Positions 1-9,800 of a DNA stretch of 64,000 nt are shown piece by piece. The translations under genes were made by a program, and so were the position numbers. Every line of letters starts with the position of its first letter. The first letter of the stretch is position 1. The notes under the pieces were generated by a model. It ran no database searches. It was given only the letters and a program-made list of their open reading frames with translations, and was not told the origin of the DNA. Source of the DNA: Candidatus Obscuribacterales bacterium (lineage in GTDB: Bacteria > Cyanobacteriota > Vampirovibrionia > Obscuribacterales > Obscuribacteraceae); the NCBI GenBank assembly GCA_020634035.1, contig JACKCM010000004.1, positions 620,001-684,000 of the forward strand, given 5' to 3'.

Positions 1-2
1 AC

Positions 3-818
3 CGTACCGACATAGTTCGTGCCATTGCCCCCCTGGGTGAGGTCGATTTTTTCTATTTGCAGAAGTCTTGCGGCTACAGCGCCACGCGCAAAACCTATTC
101 GAATAAAGAGTTGAAAAAGCTCATTGATTCAGCCCGTTCGGTATGTCCTACCGCCAGAGTAATAGTCGACAACTGTTATGGAGAGTTTGTCGAAGTGGAC
201 GAACCGAGTGAAGTAGGCGCCGATCTGGTTGTCGGTTCACTCATTAAAAACCCCGGTGGCGGGCTAGCCATTGCCGGTGGTTATATAGCCGGTGCCGAAG
301 ATCTGGTTGAATCTGCTTTGATCAGATTGACCGCCCCTGGAATCAAAGGCCATATGGGTGTTAATTTTGGAGAGGGACGCCATCTCTTTCAGGGGCTTTT
401 CATAGCGCCTTCGGTGGTCGCTCAAGCCTTGAAAGGCGTTTTGCTGATAACCAGTGTTTTCGAAGAGTTCGGTATGACAGTGAAGCCCAGGGCACAAGAT
501 CAACGCTATGACATTATCCAGGCGATTGAATTCTCAGATGAGAAAAAGCTGATCAATTTTTGTCGAGCGATGCAAAGATATTCTCCGGTGGATGCCCATG
601 TGGAGCCGGAGCCATACAGAATGCCGGGCTACGAAGACCCGGTGGTGATGGCAGGCGGTACCTTTGTGGAAGGCGCCACCATCGAATTGTCTTGTGATGG
701 ACCGCTGAGAGCGCCGTACACTGCCTATCTACAGGGCGGTCTCTCCTATCAGCATGTGAAGTGCTATCTAGAAGGCGCTCTCAGTCTGTCTTTTGCCGGA
801 GAAATGCCATTCTTCTAG
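3..818 (+). CDS. Methionine gamma-lyase family protein (aluminium-resistance type), 5'-truncated
   Basis: The reading frame is open from the window edge, so the N-terminus is missing; an internal TTG at 57 is unlikely to be the real start. The visible 271 residues match the C-terminal two thirds of the PLP-dependent Cys/Met metabolism-like family often annotated 'aluminium resistance protein' or YnbB. Seen directly: VDNCYGEFVE, then GADLVVGSLIKNPGGG containing the probable PLP-binding lysine, RLTAPGI, LFQGLFIAPSVV, MPGYEDPVVMAGGTFVEGA, and YLQGGLSYQHVK near the C-terminus. The exact substrate of this family is not settled, so the name gives fold and cofactor, not a proven reaction. It precedes prs by about 115 bp on the same strand. 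Confidence 0.85.
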   Translation, partial: RTDIVRAIAPLGEVDFFYLQKSCGYSATRKTYSNKELKKLIDSARSVCPTARVIVDNCYGEFVEVDEPSEVGADLVVGSLIKNPGGGLAIAGGYIAGAEDLVESALIRLTAPGIKGHMGVNFGEGRHLFQGLFIAPSVVAQALKGVLLITSVFEEFGMTVKPRAQDQRYDIIQAIEFSDEKKLINFCRAMQRYSPVDAHVEPEPYRMPGYEDPVVMAGGTFVEGATIELSCDGPLRAPYTAYLQGGLSYQHVKCYLEGALSLSFAGEMPFF

Positions 819-933
819 GTTGAAGCGGCCTTTAAATGTTTTGAAAGTTTTCTTCAGATCTCACCCCACGGCTTGCCAACTACTCTACAATTAGCCTGGA
901 ACCCTAGCCTAGAAGCTCTGGAGGATCAGGATC

Positions 934-1917
934 TTGGTTGCACAAATGCCGGCCCGTCAACGCATACTCACCGGAGGCAAAACAGATCTGAGAATCTTAT
1001 CCGGCACGGCCAACCCGGAACTGGCCAGAGAAGTGGCGGAATATATGGGGTTACATCTATCACCAGTCAAAATCTCACCGTTTTCGGATGGTGAGATTTA
1101 TGTTCAGGTGCGAGAAAGCGTGCGTGGGCTCGATTGTTTTGTAATCCAGCCTACATGTACCCCGGTCAACGAAAATCTGATGGAGCTGCTTATTCTGCTT
1201 GATGCGCTCAAGCGCGCTTCGGCAGGTCGTATCACCGTGGTGATTCCTTATTACGGCTATGGCAGACAGGACAGAAAAGCCGCCGGCCGAGAAGCTATAA
1301 CCGCTAAACTGACAGCCGACCTTCTGACCACCGCCGGTGCCCAGCGGGTGGTCGCCCTCGATCTCCATGCTCCGCAGATAATGGGCTTCTTCAATATCCT
1401 TGTCGATCACCTCTACGCTTCTCCGGTACTCCTCGAGTATCTTCAGGAGATGAATCTCGAAGATGTGGTGGTGGTCAGCCCCGACGTAGGTGGCGTGGCC
1501 AGAACCCGTGCTTTCGCCAAAAAGCTTGATGATGCGCCAATTGCCATCATCGACAAACGTCGCAGCGAGCACAACGTCGCCGAAGTGATGAGTGTGGTCG
1601 GTGACGTCAAAGGCAAGATCGCTGTTATGGTGGACGATATGGTAGACACAGCCGGAACTCTTGTAAAAGGAGCCGAGCTTTTGAAAAAAGAGGGCGCCAA
1701 GCAAGTTTTCGCCTGCGCGACCCATGCGGTGCTTTCCGGTCCTGCCAATGATCGTATCGAGAAATCGCCCATAGAAAGACTGATTGTCACCAATTCAATC
1801 CCCCTCGATAAAGTCTCGGTCTCGAATAAAATCGTTCAGCTCAGCGTCGCCAAACTGCTTGGTGAAGCGATAGCCAGAATTCACGATGATTGCTCGGTTA
1901 GCGAGATGTTCGAATAA
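934..1917 (+). CDS. prs: Ribose-phosphate pyrophosphokinase
   Basis: Cytoplasmic enzyme making PRPP from ribose 5-phosphate and ATP, for nucleotide, His and Trp synthesis. The 327 residues are the usual family length. Visible motifs: FSDGEIYVQV near the N-terminus, YYGYGRQDRK, DLHAPQIMGFF, SPDVGGVARTRAFAKKL, and the PRPP loop DDMVDTAGT near residue 233. I chose the TTG at 934 because GGAGG at 920-924 lies 9 nt upstream. An in-frame ATG at 946 is possible but too far from that site. Its stop codon overlaps the ATG of the following hydrolase (TAATG), so the two genes are probably translationally coupled. Confidence 0.96.
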   Translation: MVAQMPARQRILTGGKTDLRILSGTANPELAREVAEYMGLHLSPVKISPFSDGEIYVQVRESVRGLDCFVIQPTCTPVNENLMELLILLDALKRASAGRITVVIPYYGYGRQDRKAAGREAITAKLTADLLTTAGAQRVVALDLHAPQIMGFFNILVDHLYASPVLLEYLQEMNLEDVVVVSPDVGGVARTRAFAKKLDDAPIAIIDKRRSEHNVAEVMSVVGDVKGKIAVMVDDMVDTAGTLVKGAELLKKEGAKQVFACATHAVLSGPANDRIEKSPIERLIVTNSIPLDKVSVSNKIVQLSVAKLLGEAIARIHDDCSVSEMFE

Positions 1918-2558
1918 TGATCGTTCTTGAAACTTTCCAGGTCGGTCCCCTGCAATGCAACTGCTCTATCATCGGTGACAGAGAGAGCGGCGAGGCGGTG
2001 GTGGTCGACCCCGGCGGCGATCCAGAAATCATCAAACAGAAGCTGGATGATCTTGGTCTGACTGCTCGTTATCTGCTTCATACCCATGCCCACTTCGATC
2101 ATGTTCTGGGTAGCCGCAAAATGAAAGAGCTGACCGGGGCGAAGATCTGCCTCCATAAAGAAGATCAGTGGCTTTACGACAATCTAGATAAACAATGCCA
2201 GATGTTCGGGTTTGCGCCGGATACACCATTGCCGGTGGATCACTATCTGGAAGACGAAGAGAGTGTCGACTTCGGTGGTGTGCAGGCCAGGGTGCTGCAT
2301 ACTCCCGGACATACTCCGGGCAGTCTCTGTTATTCGGTGGAAGCCGATGAGCCGGTGCTGCTTGCCGGAGATACGCTTTTTTCCGGCTCCATCGGTCGTA
2401 CAGACTTGTGGGGTGGATCTTTCGAGCAGATAATCAAGTCTATTTCGGACAGGCTGATGGTGCTCGAAGACGAGACCCGGGTGATTCCTGGTCATGGACC
2501 GGATACGACTATCTGGTCGGAGAAGAAGCACAACCCTTATGTCAGGGGCCGGGGCTAG
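1917..2558 (+). CDS. MBL-fold metallo-hydrolase (glyoxalase II-like)
   Basis: A 213-residue single-domain metallo-beta-lactamase-fold hydrolase of the GloB-like group. The metal-ligand motif HTHAHFDH is at about residue 57, followed by HTPGHTPGS, AGDTLFSGSIGRTDLWGG and a terminal VIPGHGPDT, which together supply the ligands of a dinuclear site. Members hydrolyse thioesters such as S-lactoylglutathione, but many are generic, so the substrate is not assigned. It overlaps the prs stop codon by one base and so forms an operon with prs. The next gene is convergent, 7 bp away. Confidence 0.88.
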   Translation: MIVLETFQVGPLQCNCSIIGDRESGEAVVVDPGGDPEIIKQKLDDLGLTARYLLHTHAHFDHVLGSRKMKELTGAKICLHKEDQWLYDNLDKQCQMFGFAPDTPLPVDHYLEDEESVDFGGVQARVLHTPGHTPGSLCYSVEADEPVLLAGDTLFSGSIGRTDLWGGSFEQIIKSISDRLMVLEDETRVIPGHGPDTTIWSEKKHNPYVRGRG

Positions 2559-2564
2559 ATCCGG

Positions 2565-3746
2565 TTAGATTTTGATGTCCAGTCGAGCCAGGGCTTCGTC
2601 AATGCTGACTTTGTTCTGAAGGCAAAATTCGAAGGCCTTCGATGCGTCGGCCTGGTTTATCACCCTGCCCTTGACCAGAAAAACCAGACGCATGGCTGCT
2701 TGCAGGCTGTTTTCGTCGAGCAGACCGGCGCTCAATAGTATTCGACCGAGGATCTGATTGTTGTTGACCGATTTTTCAAAAGCGGTCTGTAACTCTTGAT
2801 CGGTCAGATGGTGAGTAGCGAAAAGAAAGTCTTTGAGCGATACTTCTTGATTGTCCGGACTCACTTGCTTCTGGATGGATGCCACCGCATCCGGTATCGA
2901 CAGACCGCCTTCTGTGGACTTGGTCATCACTTCAGCAGCCTGGGCCGGCTTGAGAGTGCCTGCTTCCACCAGCTCCTGGATTTTGAGCGCGATTCTCAAA
3001 ACCGATTCGGAGACAAGATTCTGTTCGGTCAGAACTTTGCCCAGGGGTTTCTGTGACACCAGACCCAGTTCTACCGCCGACAATATCTGGGATTCTGAAA
3101 CCATGCCGGATAGAGTCAGGAGTTCGCCCAATCGGACGCTTTCCCGGGGTTGAACAGTGTAAAAGCCCTTTTCCATAAGCGGTACTTCTACCGCTATCTG
3201 TCTGCGTCTTGCTTGCTTAAGTCCTTCTATCGCCTGCTCTTTGGTGATTTTTTGATCGCGCACAAGAATCTGGGCATTCAGGGTGGCGGCAAGCTGGGCT
3301 TCGTTGATGATACCGTTCAAGACCAGCATGCGACCGAAGGGCAGACCGGTGTCGGCGGAGCCTTCCAGGGCTTCGTTGAGCTGTTCTTCAGAGACGAAAT
3401 TGGCTTCTACCAAAAGCTCGCCCAGTTTATTTACCTTGACGTCGTCGACTTCTACTTTGAGCTGTTTGAGCGCTTCATCTAGGGTTAGTCCGCTCTGGGC
3501 CACTTTTTTGAGGGCTTTATAAGAGGTTTCCAGGCTGATGATACCGTCTTTCAATAAAGACTGAGCTTGAACAGTGGCCAACAGAACCGGTTCGGAGGTT
3601 TTGCCTGATAAAAGAAAAATCTTGCCCACCGGCAGACCGGTCTCTTTCGCCATGGCGAGACATTCTTCCAGATCATCTCTGGTTATGAGACCGGCATCGA
3701 TCATGAGGATGCCCAGTCTGATTCTCTGTGTGTCTGTGGTAGTCAT
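2565..3746 (-). CDS. Tandem MshEN/GspE-N-like repeat protein, no ATPase domain
   Basis: About 393 residues made of four modules of roughly 95 residues. Each begins with a pattern such as LGxLLxxxGxVSExQLxxAL and continues with a second half like LGRMLVLNGIINEAQLAATL. This pattern is that of the small helical N-terminal domain of type II secretion and type IV pilus ATPases (MshEN). Here the ATPase domain is absent; no Walker A is visible. Some MshEN domains bind cyclic di-GMP, but that is only a possibility here. ATG at 3746 is preferred; a TTG at 3764 would add six residues. Neither has a clear ribosome site. The function is unknown. Confidence 0.65.
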   Translation of the reverse strand: MTTTDTQRIRLGILMIDAGLITRDDLEECLAMAKETGLPVGKIFLLSGKTSEPVLLATVQAQSLLKDGIISLETSYKALKKVAQSGLTLDEALKQLKVEVDDVKVNKLGELLVEANFVSEEQLNEALEGSADTGLPFGRMLVLNGIINEAQLAATLNAQILVRDQKITKEQAIEGLKQARRRQIAVEVPLMEKGFYTVQPRESVRLGELLTLSGMVSESQILSAVELGLVSQKPLGKVLTEQNLVSESVLRIALKIQELVEAGTLKPAQAAEVMTKSTEGGLSIPDAVASIQKQVSPDNQEVSLKDFLFATHHLTDQELQTAFEKSVNNNQILGRILLSAGLLDENSLQAAMRLVFLVKGRVINQADASKAFEFCLQNKVSIDEALARLDIKI

Positions 3747-3882
3747 CGGCAAGGAAGTCGGCAATATATAGGAATCTTGGGATTATATACTAGACTGAAG
3801 TCCAAAACTAATCTCTTTATTCCTCAAGTTTGCTAGTATCTTATCTGATAATACTATTTCGACGCCCACATGGAGAGTATCA

Positions 3883-4248
3883 ATGAGACTGGACAAGAGA
3901 ACTGTCAAACTAGCTGGCCTGGCGCTGACGGTAGCATTTTTATCCGCCTCTTCTGCCGCTTATGCCGAATCGGAAGCCGGTGGCTTTATCATAGGCGGAG
4001 GCAGTGAAGCTGGCGGTGTTTATGGCACCGGTGGCGAGAACGAAACTGCCGGGGTACTCTGGGGTGAAGGTTCTTCTGAGACCGGCGGCGCCAACGATAG
4101 CGGAGCCGAATCCGATTCTGGTGGAATTGCCTCTTCGGGCGGCGAATCGGAATCCGGCGGTGCCACCGATACCGGGGCCGAGTCCCAGGCTTCTTATGAT
4201 GGCAACAATATGAACGAAGGCCGATATGTTCAGTACTACGGACCTTAA
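3883..4248 (+). CDS. Small exported Gly/Ser/Glu repeat protein
   Basis: A 121-residue protein with a good Sec signal peptide (MRLDKR, hydrophobic stretch, AYA cleavage near residue 29). The mature part is almost entirely degenerate short repeats of the type SEAGG, ETGGA, DSGG and ESGGA, rich in Gly, Ser, Glu and Asp with no basic residues. Such composition suggests an acidic, disordered extracellular or periplasmic protein. No known family is recognised. It stands alone, with a strong terminator hairpin about 90 bp downstream. Confidence 0.7.
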   Translation: MRLDKRTVKLAGLALTVAFLSASSAAYAESEAGGFIIGGGSEAGGVYGTGGENETAGVLWGEGSSETGGANDSGAESDSGGIASSGGESESGGATDTGAESQASYDGNNMNEGRYVQYYGP

Positions 4249-4337
4249 GTAGTCTCTGTTCTACTTTGAACTATGCTATGAAGAAGTTGCCATGAATCAG
4301 GCTGTTTCCAGCAGGGAAGCGCCAGTAAGGCATTAAG

Positions 4338-4365
4338 AAAAGAGGAGCCCGGGGCTCCTCTTTTT
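4338..4365. terminator. Bidirectional rho-independent terminator
   Basis: A perfect stem AGAGGAGCC (4341-4349) pairs with GGCTCCTCT (4353-4361), flanked by AAA before and TTTT after. It sits between the convergent repeat-protein gene ending at 4248 and the TPR gene ending at 4391, and can serve both. Confidence 0.85.
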
Positions 4366-4390
4366 GAGTGTTTTTCAAGCTGCGAATTGA

Positions 4391-5302
4391 CTACTCGTCG
4401 CCGTCTTTATCGTCGTCGGCAGCATCTGACTTGATTACGAAGCCCAGCTTTTTGGCTTTTTCCATATCGGCGCTGGCCATCGCTTCGTAGATTCTGGAGC
4501 GATTGTAATAGGCCGGTGCCAGACCTTTGTGCATCTTCAGAGCCTGATCGATATCGGCAAGGGCTTTGTCATACTCTTTCAGTTCGCGGTAAGCATGACC
4601 ACGGTTGAGATAGCCTTTGGCCGAGTCGGGATTGAGGGCAATCGCCCGGGTGGCGTCTTCGACAGCTTTATTGAACTCACCCAGACCGATATAGGTATGG
4701 GAGCGGTTCAGGTAAGCGGTGGCGAAATCCGGGTTGATTTTGAGGACTGTGTTGCAGTCTTCGAGCGCCTCTTTGTGGTTGCCCAGTTTGTTATGGGCAT
4801 GGGCTCTATTTGTATAGGCGAGAGTAATATTCTTGTCCAGCTCAATTGCCTTGTTACAGTCTTCGAGCGCTTTTTGATACTGTCTTACACTGTTGTAGAC
4901 CCAGGAGCGATTGACATAGGCGACAGCCAGCTTGGGATCGAGGCTGATTGCCTTGTTACAGTCGGCTAATGCCGATTTCTTGTCGCCCATGACCATATGG
5001 GCATTGGCGCGGTCTGCGTAGGCAAGGGCATAATCAGGTTTGAGACGCAGGGCTTCATTGAACTCCGACATGGCTCGTTTGGGCTGGTTGAAAAGCAATG
5101 CCTTGGAGCCGTCACGGACGGCATGGTAAGCGTTGTAAGCATCGGTGCCCGGAACCAGCTTGCTGTCTTTAGCCTTGGCTTTCGGGGCGCTTTTCTTGGC
5201 CAGCGCCGCCGGTGTGCTCAAGCATCCCAGGGCTATCAAGCTGGTTAAAAATGCTGTTTGAGATAGTTTTGCCAGTCGAGCCACTTCTGTGGTTTTCAAC
5301 AT
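4391..5302 (-). CDS. Exported TPR repeat protein
   Basis: 303 residues. An N-terminal hydrophobic signal sequence (about residues 14-36) ends near AALAKK, followed by a Lys/Ala linker and then six to seven 34-residue tetratricopeptide repeats (for example AYADRANAHMVMGDKKSALA and AYVNRSWVYNSVRQYQKALE). The acidic tail is DDDKDGDE. TPRs form protein-binding superhelices, so the likely role is scaffolding in the envelope; the partner is unknown. ATG at 5302 is supported by GGGAGGAG just upstream. Confidence 0.85.
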   Translation of the reverse strand: MLKTTEVARLAKLSQTAFLTSLIALGCLSTPAALAKKSAPKAKAKDSKLVPGTDAYNAYHAVRDGSKALLFNQPKRAMSEFNEALRLKPDYALAYADRANAHMVMGDKKSALADCNKAISLDPKLAVAYVNRSWVYNSVRQYQKALEDCNKAIELDKNITLAYTNRAHAHNKLGNHKEALEDCNTVLKINPDFATAYLNRSHTYIGLGEFNKAVEDATRAIALNPDSAKGYLNRGHAYRELKEYDKALADIDQALKMHKGLAPAYYNRSRIYEAMASADMEKAKKLGFVIKSDAADDDKDGDE

Positions 5303-5379
5303 ATAATTTGCTCCTCCCGATCAAACTTGTTGGGATTATCCCAGATTAAACAGATAATTTCTTCGCCCGCAGCAAAAAT

Positions 5380-6849
5380 TCAAGGCTGAGATTTGGTCTC
5401 GGGCTCAGATTCAGTTTTGGCTCCGGTTCCGGCTTCGGCTTCGGGCTTCTTCTCGCCTTCCAGTTGATTTGCTTTGGTCAGAAAGCTTTCGAAACGTTTG
5501 GCTATACGCACCGGCACCACCTCTCGCTGGTGGATGATCCATGCTCTGACGGCAAATTCGGCGTTCTGCCGAGCCAGGGTCTGTTTGATTTCGTCTTTGA
5601 CTTCTTCAAAAGGAATATAGCCGGACTCCTGCTTGTCAATCAGTTTGATCACATGCCAGCCCACCACCGATTTTATCGGCTTGGGATAAATCTCGCCCGG
5701 GGACATGGTTTCGATGGCGCTGCCGATGTTCTTGAATATCTGGTTGCCCGCCAGGCTATTCAGATCGGTATAGCCCATGTCGCCGCCGGTCTTGGATGCC
5801 CTTGCCGGTATATCTTCGGTGCTGGCGTTAGCCAGGGTAGCGAAGTCGACTCCGGATTTTGCCGACTTGACCAGATCCATCGCCTGCTTGCGTTTTTCAT
5901 CTTTTAAGACCTGGATCTTCGCCATCTGCTCTTTCTGGCTCAGCTTCGGAAACTTCCTCGATACATCGGTGGCCACAGAGGTCATCGCTCCGAAATCCTG
6001 TTCCGGATCGGCTATCAAGATCTGAGCCCAGTGATATCTGCCGTTATGCTTGAAGTTCTCTTTGTTGGCCTGGTAAAACTCGTAGACCTGTTTGTCTGCA
6101 ATGTCTGCACTGTCGACGATTTTTTGTTTCATCAGGTCGGCAAGAATCTCTTCGAGGATCTGGTCTTTGACCTGGTTGGGCGTCAGATTGGTCAGCTTCA
6201 AGTATTCCTCATACTTGTCGGTGTGTTTCACCTCGACATATTTGTTGAAGGCGACCTTTCCAAGACCATTCTTGCGAGCGGCATCCACCAATAGAGAGTT
6301 ATTTATGATCTCGGTGAGGAGCTGTTGCTCGATTCTTGTATTTATCGCTTTGAGCACCAGTCCCATGTCAAGGACTTGCTTCTCGAAATCTTCTCGTTTG
6401 AGCTGACCCGATTGGAATTTTTTCTCCAGTTCAAAGCCGCCTTTTTTCAAGGAGGCATCGATGAGGTCTTTCTTCTCTCTATCTGTAAGTTCGACTCCCA
6501 TCTGTTTGGCCTCTTTCAAAAGAGGTTCTTTGATCTGGGGATGGAGTCCGATCTCTTGCTTTGCCTGGTCTTGTTTATAGCGAAAGTTGAGTTTGTAGTC
6601 ACCCACATTGATGGCATCGTCGCCGACGGTGCAGATGATCTCACTGTCCGGAATCATCTCGTTTTTGATTTTATCGGCCAGTCCTTCAAAATTGGTTAGC
6701 TTCTCGCTGGTGACGACGATACCATTCCGCTTCACCTCCGAAGTTCCTTTATCGACCTTTTTGTCTGCCTGGGTGCAGCCGGTGAAAAGAGGTGGAATGA
6801 GAATTGCGGTTAGAGCGGTCAGGGTACGAAGTCTTGCTTTACTCACCAT
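5380..6849 (-). CDS. Peptidyl-prolyl isomerase lipoprotein (parvulin, PrsA/SurA-like)
   Basis: 489 residues from the ATG at 6849. The lipobox LFTGC puts the acylated cysteine at about residue 25, so the protein is probably membrane-anchored on the periplasmic side. A SurA_N-like helical region covers about residues 60-260. A PpiC/parvulin domain covers about 268-410 (begins NGRYHWAQILIADPEQD, contains GGDMGYTDLN, ends GWHVIKLID). A Glu/Lys-rich tail follows. Role: folding of exported proteins. A longer in-frame start at 6900 would overlap the mfd end by 41 bp and put basic residues before the signal, so 6849 is preferred; this leaves 10 bp after mfd, suggesting co-transcription. Confidence 0.88.
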   Translation of the reverse strand: MVSKARLRTLTALTAILIPPLFTGCTQADKKVDKGTSEVKRNGIVVTSEKLTNFEGLADKIKNEMIPDSEIICTVGDDAINVGDYKLNFRYKQDQAKQEIGLHPQIKEPLLKEAKQMGVELTDREKKDLIDASLKKGGFELEKKFQSGQLKREDFEKQVLDMGLVLKAINTRIEQQLLTEIINNSLLVDAARKNGLGKVAFNKYVEVKHTDKYEEYLKLTNLTPNQVKDQILEEILADLMKQKIVDSADIADKQVYEFYQANKENFKHNGRYHWAQILIADPEQDFGAMTSVATDVSRKFPKLSQKEQMAKIQVLKDEKRKQAMDLVKSAKSGVDFATLANASTEDIPARASKTGGDMGYTDLNSLAGNQIFKNIGSAIETMSPGEIYPKPIKSVVGWHVIKLIDKQESGYIPFEEVKDEIKQTLARQNAEFAVRAWIIHQREVVPVRIAKRFESFLTKANQLEGEKKPEAEAGTGAKTESEPETKSQP

Positions 6850-6859
6850 ATTTACTCGC

Positions 6860-9800
6860 TTAAGTCGCCTGTGCAGTTTGAGCGTTTGAAACCATAGCAC
6901 TTAGTAGATCATGAATCAAATTAAGCTGCTCTCCAGGGCCCATGCCTTCGGCTTTGACGATTACATAAGGGCTCGAGCCCTGACCGCCGGCGATGCCTGG
7001 CTTGTAGATTGTCTTGCTGGCCAGTTGCTTGGGGAGCTTGTTTTGAATCGGCAGCCACTGTTGCAGCCTGTAATTGACCATCATACGCAAACCTTGCAAA
7101 TCCGGCTTGATCTGCTGGACTTTGGCCTGGCTGGCGAGCAGTCTCAGGCGCACCACCGTGACCAGTTGCTGCGCTTCTACCGGAATATTGCCGAAACGAT
7201 CCTTCCATTCGTCAGAAAGGAAGTCGAGTTCGCGTTCGGTTTTGACATCGGCCAGACGTTTGTATTCTATTAAACGCTGTCTGCCGTCTTCTATATAGGT
7301 CTCCGGAATGAAAGCGGTGACGTTGATGTCTATCTGGCTGTCGAGATCGCCTGTTACGGCGTCGCCTTTGAGCTCTGCCACCGACTCTCCTAGCAGCTTG
7401 CAATAAAGGTCGAAGCCCACTGATACCATGTGACCGTGTTGCTCCGAGCCGAGGATGTTTCCGACTCCGCGAATCTCCATATCGCGCAGGGCGATTTGAT
7501 AACCGGAGCCCAGAGAGGTGAATTCTCGAATCGCCTTGAGGCGTCCCTGGGCTTGTTCGGTAAGAACTTTCTGGGGGCGATAGAGACAATAGGAATATGC
7601 CTGGACATCGGATCTTCCCACCCGACCGCGGAGCTGATAGAGCTGGGCGAGACCGAATTTGTCCGCTTCGTTGATGATTATTGTGTTGGCATTGGGAATA
7701 TCGAGACCGGATTCGATGATCGTGGTGCACAGAAGTATGTCGAACTCATGGGCATTGAAAGCGAGCATCACATTCTCGAGCTCTCTTTCATTCATCTGAC
7801 CGTGACCTATGATGATTCTGGCTTCGGGAACCAGCTGTTTGAGTTCGAAGGCGATATTCTCTATCGATTCGATACGGTTATGCACAAAATAAATCTGACC
7901 GCCGCGTTCCATCTCGTGCAGGATGGCGGTGCGCACCAGGGGCAGTTTATATTCTCCGACAAAGGTTTTCACCGGAGCCCGGTTTACCGGAGGGGTAGAG
8001 ATCAAGGACATGTCCCTGGTTCCGGATAATGCCATGTTCAAAGTTCTTGGAATAGGGGTGGCTGACATGGTCAAAACATCTACCATCACCCTCAGTTGCT
8101 TCAACTTCTCTTTGTGGGCTACTCCAAAGCGGTGTTCTTCGTCGATGACCACCAGGCCGAGGTCTTTGAAGGACATGTCTTTTTGCAGCATCCTGTGGGT
8201 ACCGACCACCACATCGCATTCTCCAGTGGCAAGTCGACGCACCACTTCTCTTTGCTCTTTGGCTGTCCTGAAGCGACTGAGCGATCCAAGCCGAATCGGA
8301 TATGGTGCGAATCTTTCCGCCAGGGTGTTGAAGTGCTGCTGGGCTAGAACCGTAGTTGGTACCAGAACCGCTGCCTGTCTGCCGGACATGACCATCTTGA
8401 AGATGGCGCGAATCGCCACTTCTGTCTTACCGAAGCCGACGTCTCCGCAAATCAAGCGATCCATCGGTTTCTTCGATTCGAGATCCGATTTGACATCGAC
8501 AATCGCCTGCCACTGGTCCGGGGTCTCTTCGAAGGGAAAGGCCTCTTCCATCTCGAATTGCCATGGCGTATCCGGGGTGGACTGGAAGCCTTCTTGCTTG
8601 GCGCGCAGGGCATAGAGATTGACCAGGTCTTCTGCTATCTGCTTGACCGATCGTTTTACTCGTTTTTTGGTCGATTCCCATTCGGCCCCGCCAAGCCTCG
8701 ACAGGCGTGGTTTGTGATCGCCTGCACCGCGATAGCGTGAAAGCAGGTTTATTTGATCTACCGGGACATAGAGTTTGTCGTCACCTGAATACTGGACGGT
8801 GAGAAACTCGCGCTGCTGTTTGTCTACTTCTATGCGCTGGATGCCGGTGAACTGTCCGATACCCTGTTTGATATGGACGACATAATCGCCCACTTTCAGA
8901 TCGGTGACCGAGGTGAAGCGTTCGTAGTTTTTTTCGATTGCCGGTCGTCGGTAAACGGTCGGTTTGCGCTTTAGTCCGAAGAGTTCTCCGTCGGTTACCG
9001 AGACCAGATGTTCATCTTCGAGACAGAAGCCGTGGATGAAACCATATCTGGTTACCCAGACAGTGTCGTCCACCGCTGTGGATTCGTCCTCGATGTTTTC
9101 CGATTGTCCTTTGATGACTGTATTATCGTCAGGACCGGCCACATATTTGGCAGGGCAGTCCCATTCTCTGAGAATGCCTATCATACGCTGGGGCTGTTCG
9201 GTGGATACCACGATGCGATTGCCCTGACTGCGCCATTCACGTATTTTATCGACGACCAGATTCATCTGGTTGCTGAATTTTTCTATCGGCTTGCAGTTGA
9301 AGTCGGCCACCGACTCTTTGTCTTTTTCTTCAAAGGTCGGCAGGCTGGAGAGAAAGACCTTTTGATTTTCTTTGAATCCGTCCATGACCTGACCGGCAGG
9401 TGTATGGAGCTTCCATGGCAATTTTAAAAGGCGGCCGGATTCGGTGCCTTCTTCGTAGGCTCTGTCGAGCTTTTCGTCATAAGCCTTGAGAACCTGGGCG
9501 ATGGAATCCCATTCATCTATGGCAATAACTGCGTTCTCATCTATGTAGTCTATTAGAGAGGCGAACTGATCGTGAATATAAGGTGCGTAGTATTCGACTG
9601 ATTCAGGATAAGCGCCGGCTTCAATGGCTTCCAGATCTGTCTCCATCACCGAGCGCAGGGTGTCGGCTTCGTTTTCGGAGAGCTCATTCACCGATTCTGC
9701 CAGCACGCCTCGGAGCTTGTCTCCCAGCCTCTGTCTCGCTTCTTCGTCGCTATCCAGTATCACCCACCAGCGCGGAGTTATGACCGCTTCTTGAAGTTCT

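Noticed and set aside
2565..3746. GspE/PilB type II secretion ATPase
   Set aside because: Only the N-terminal-type helical modules are present; no Walker motifs or zinc-binding domain.
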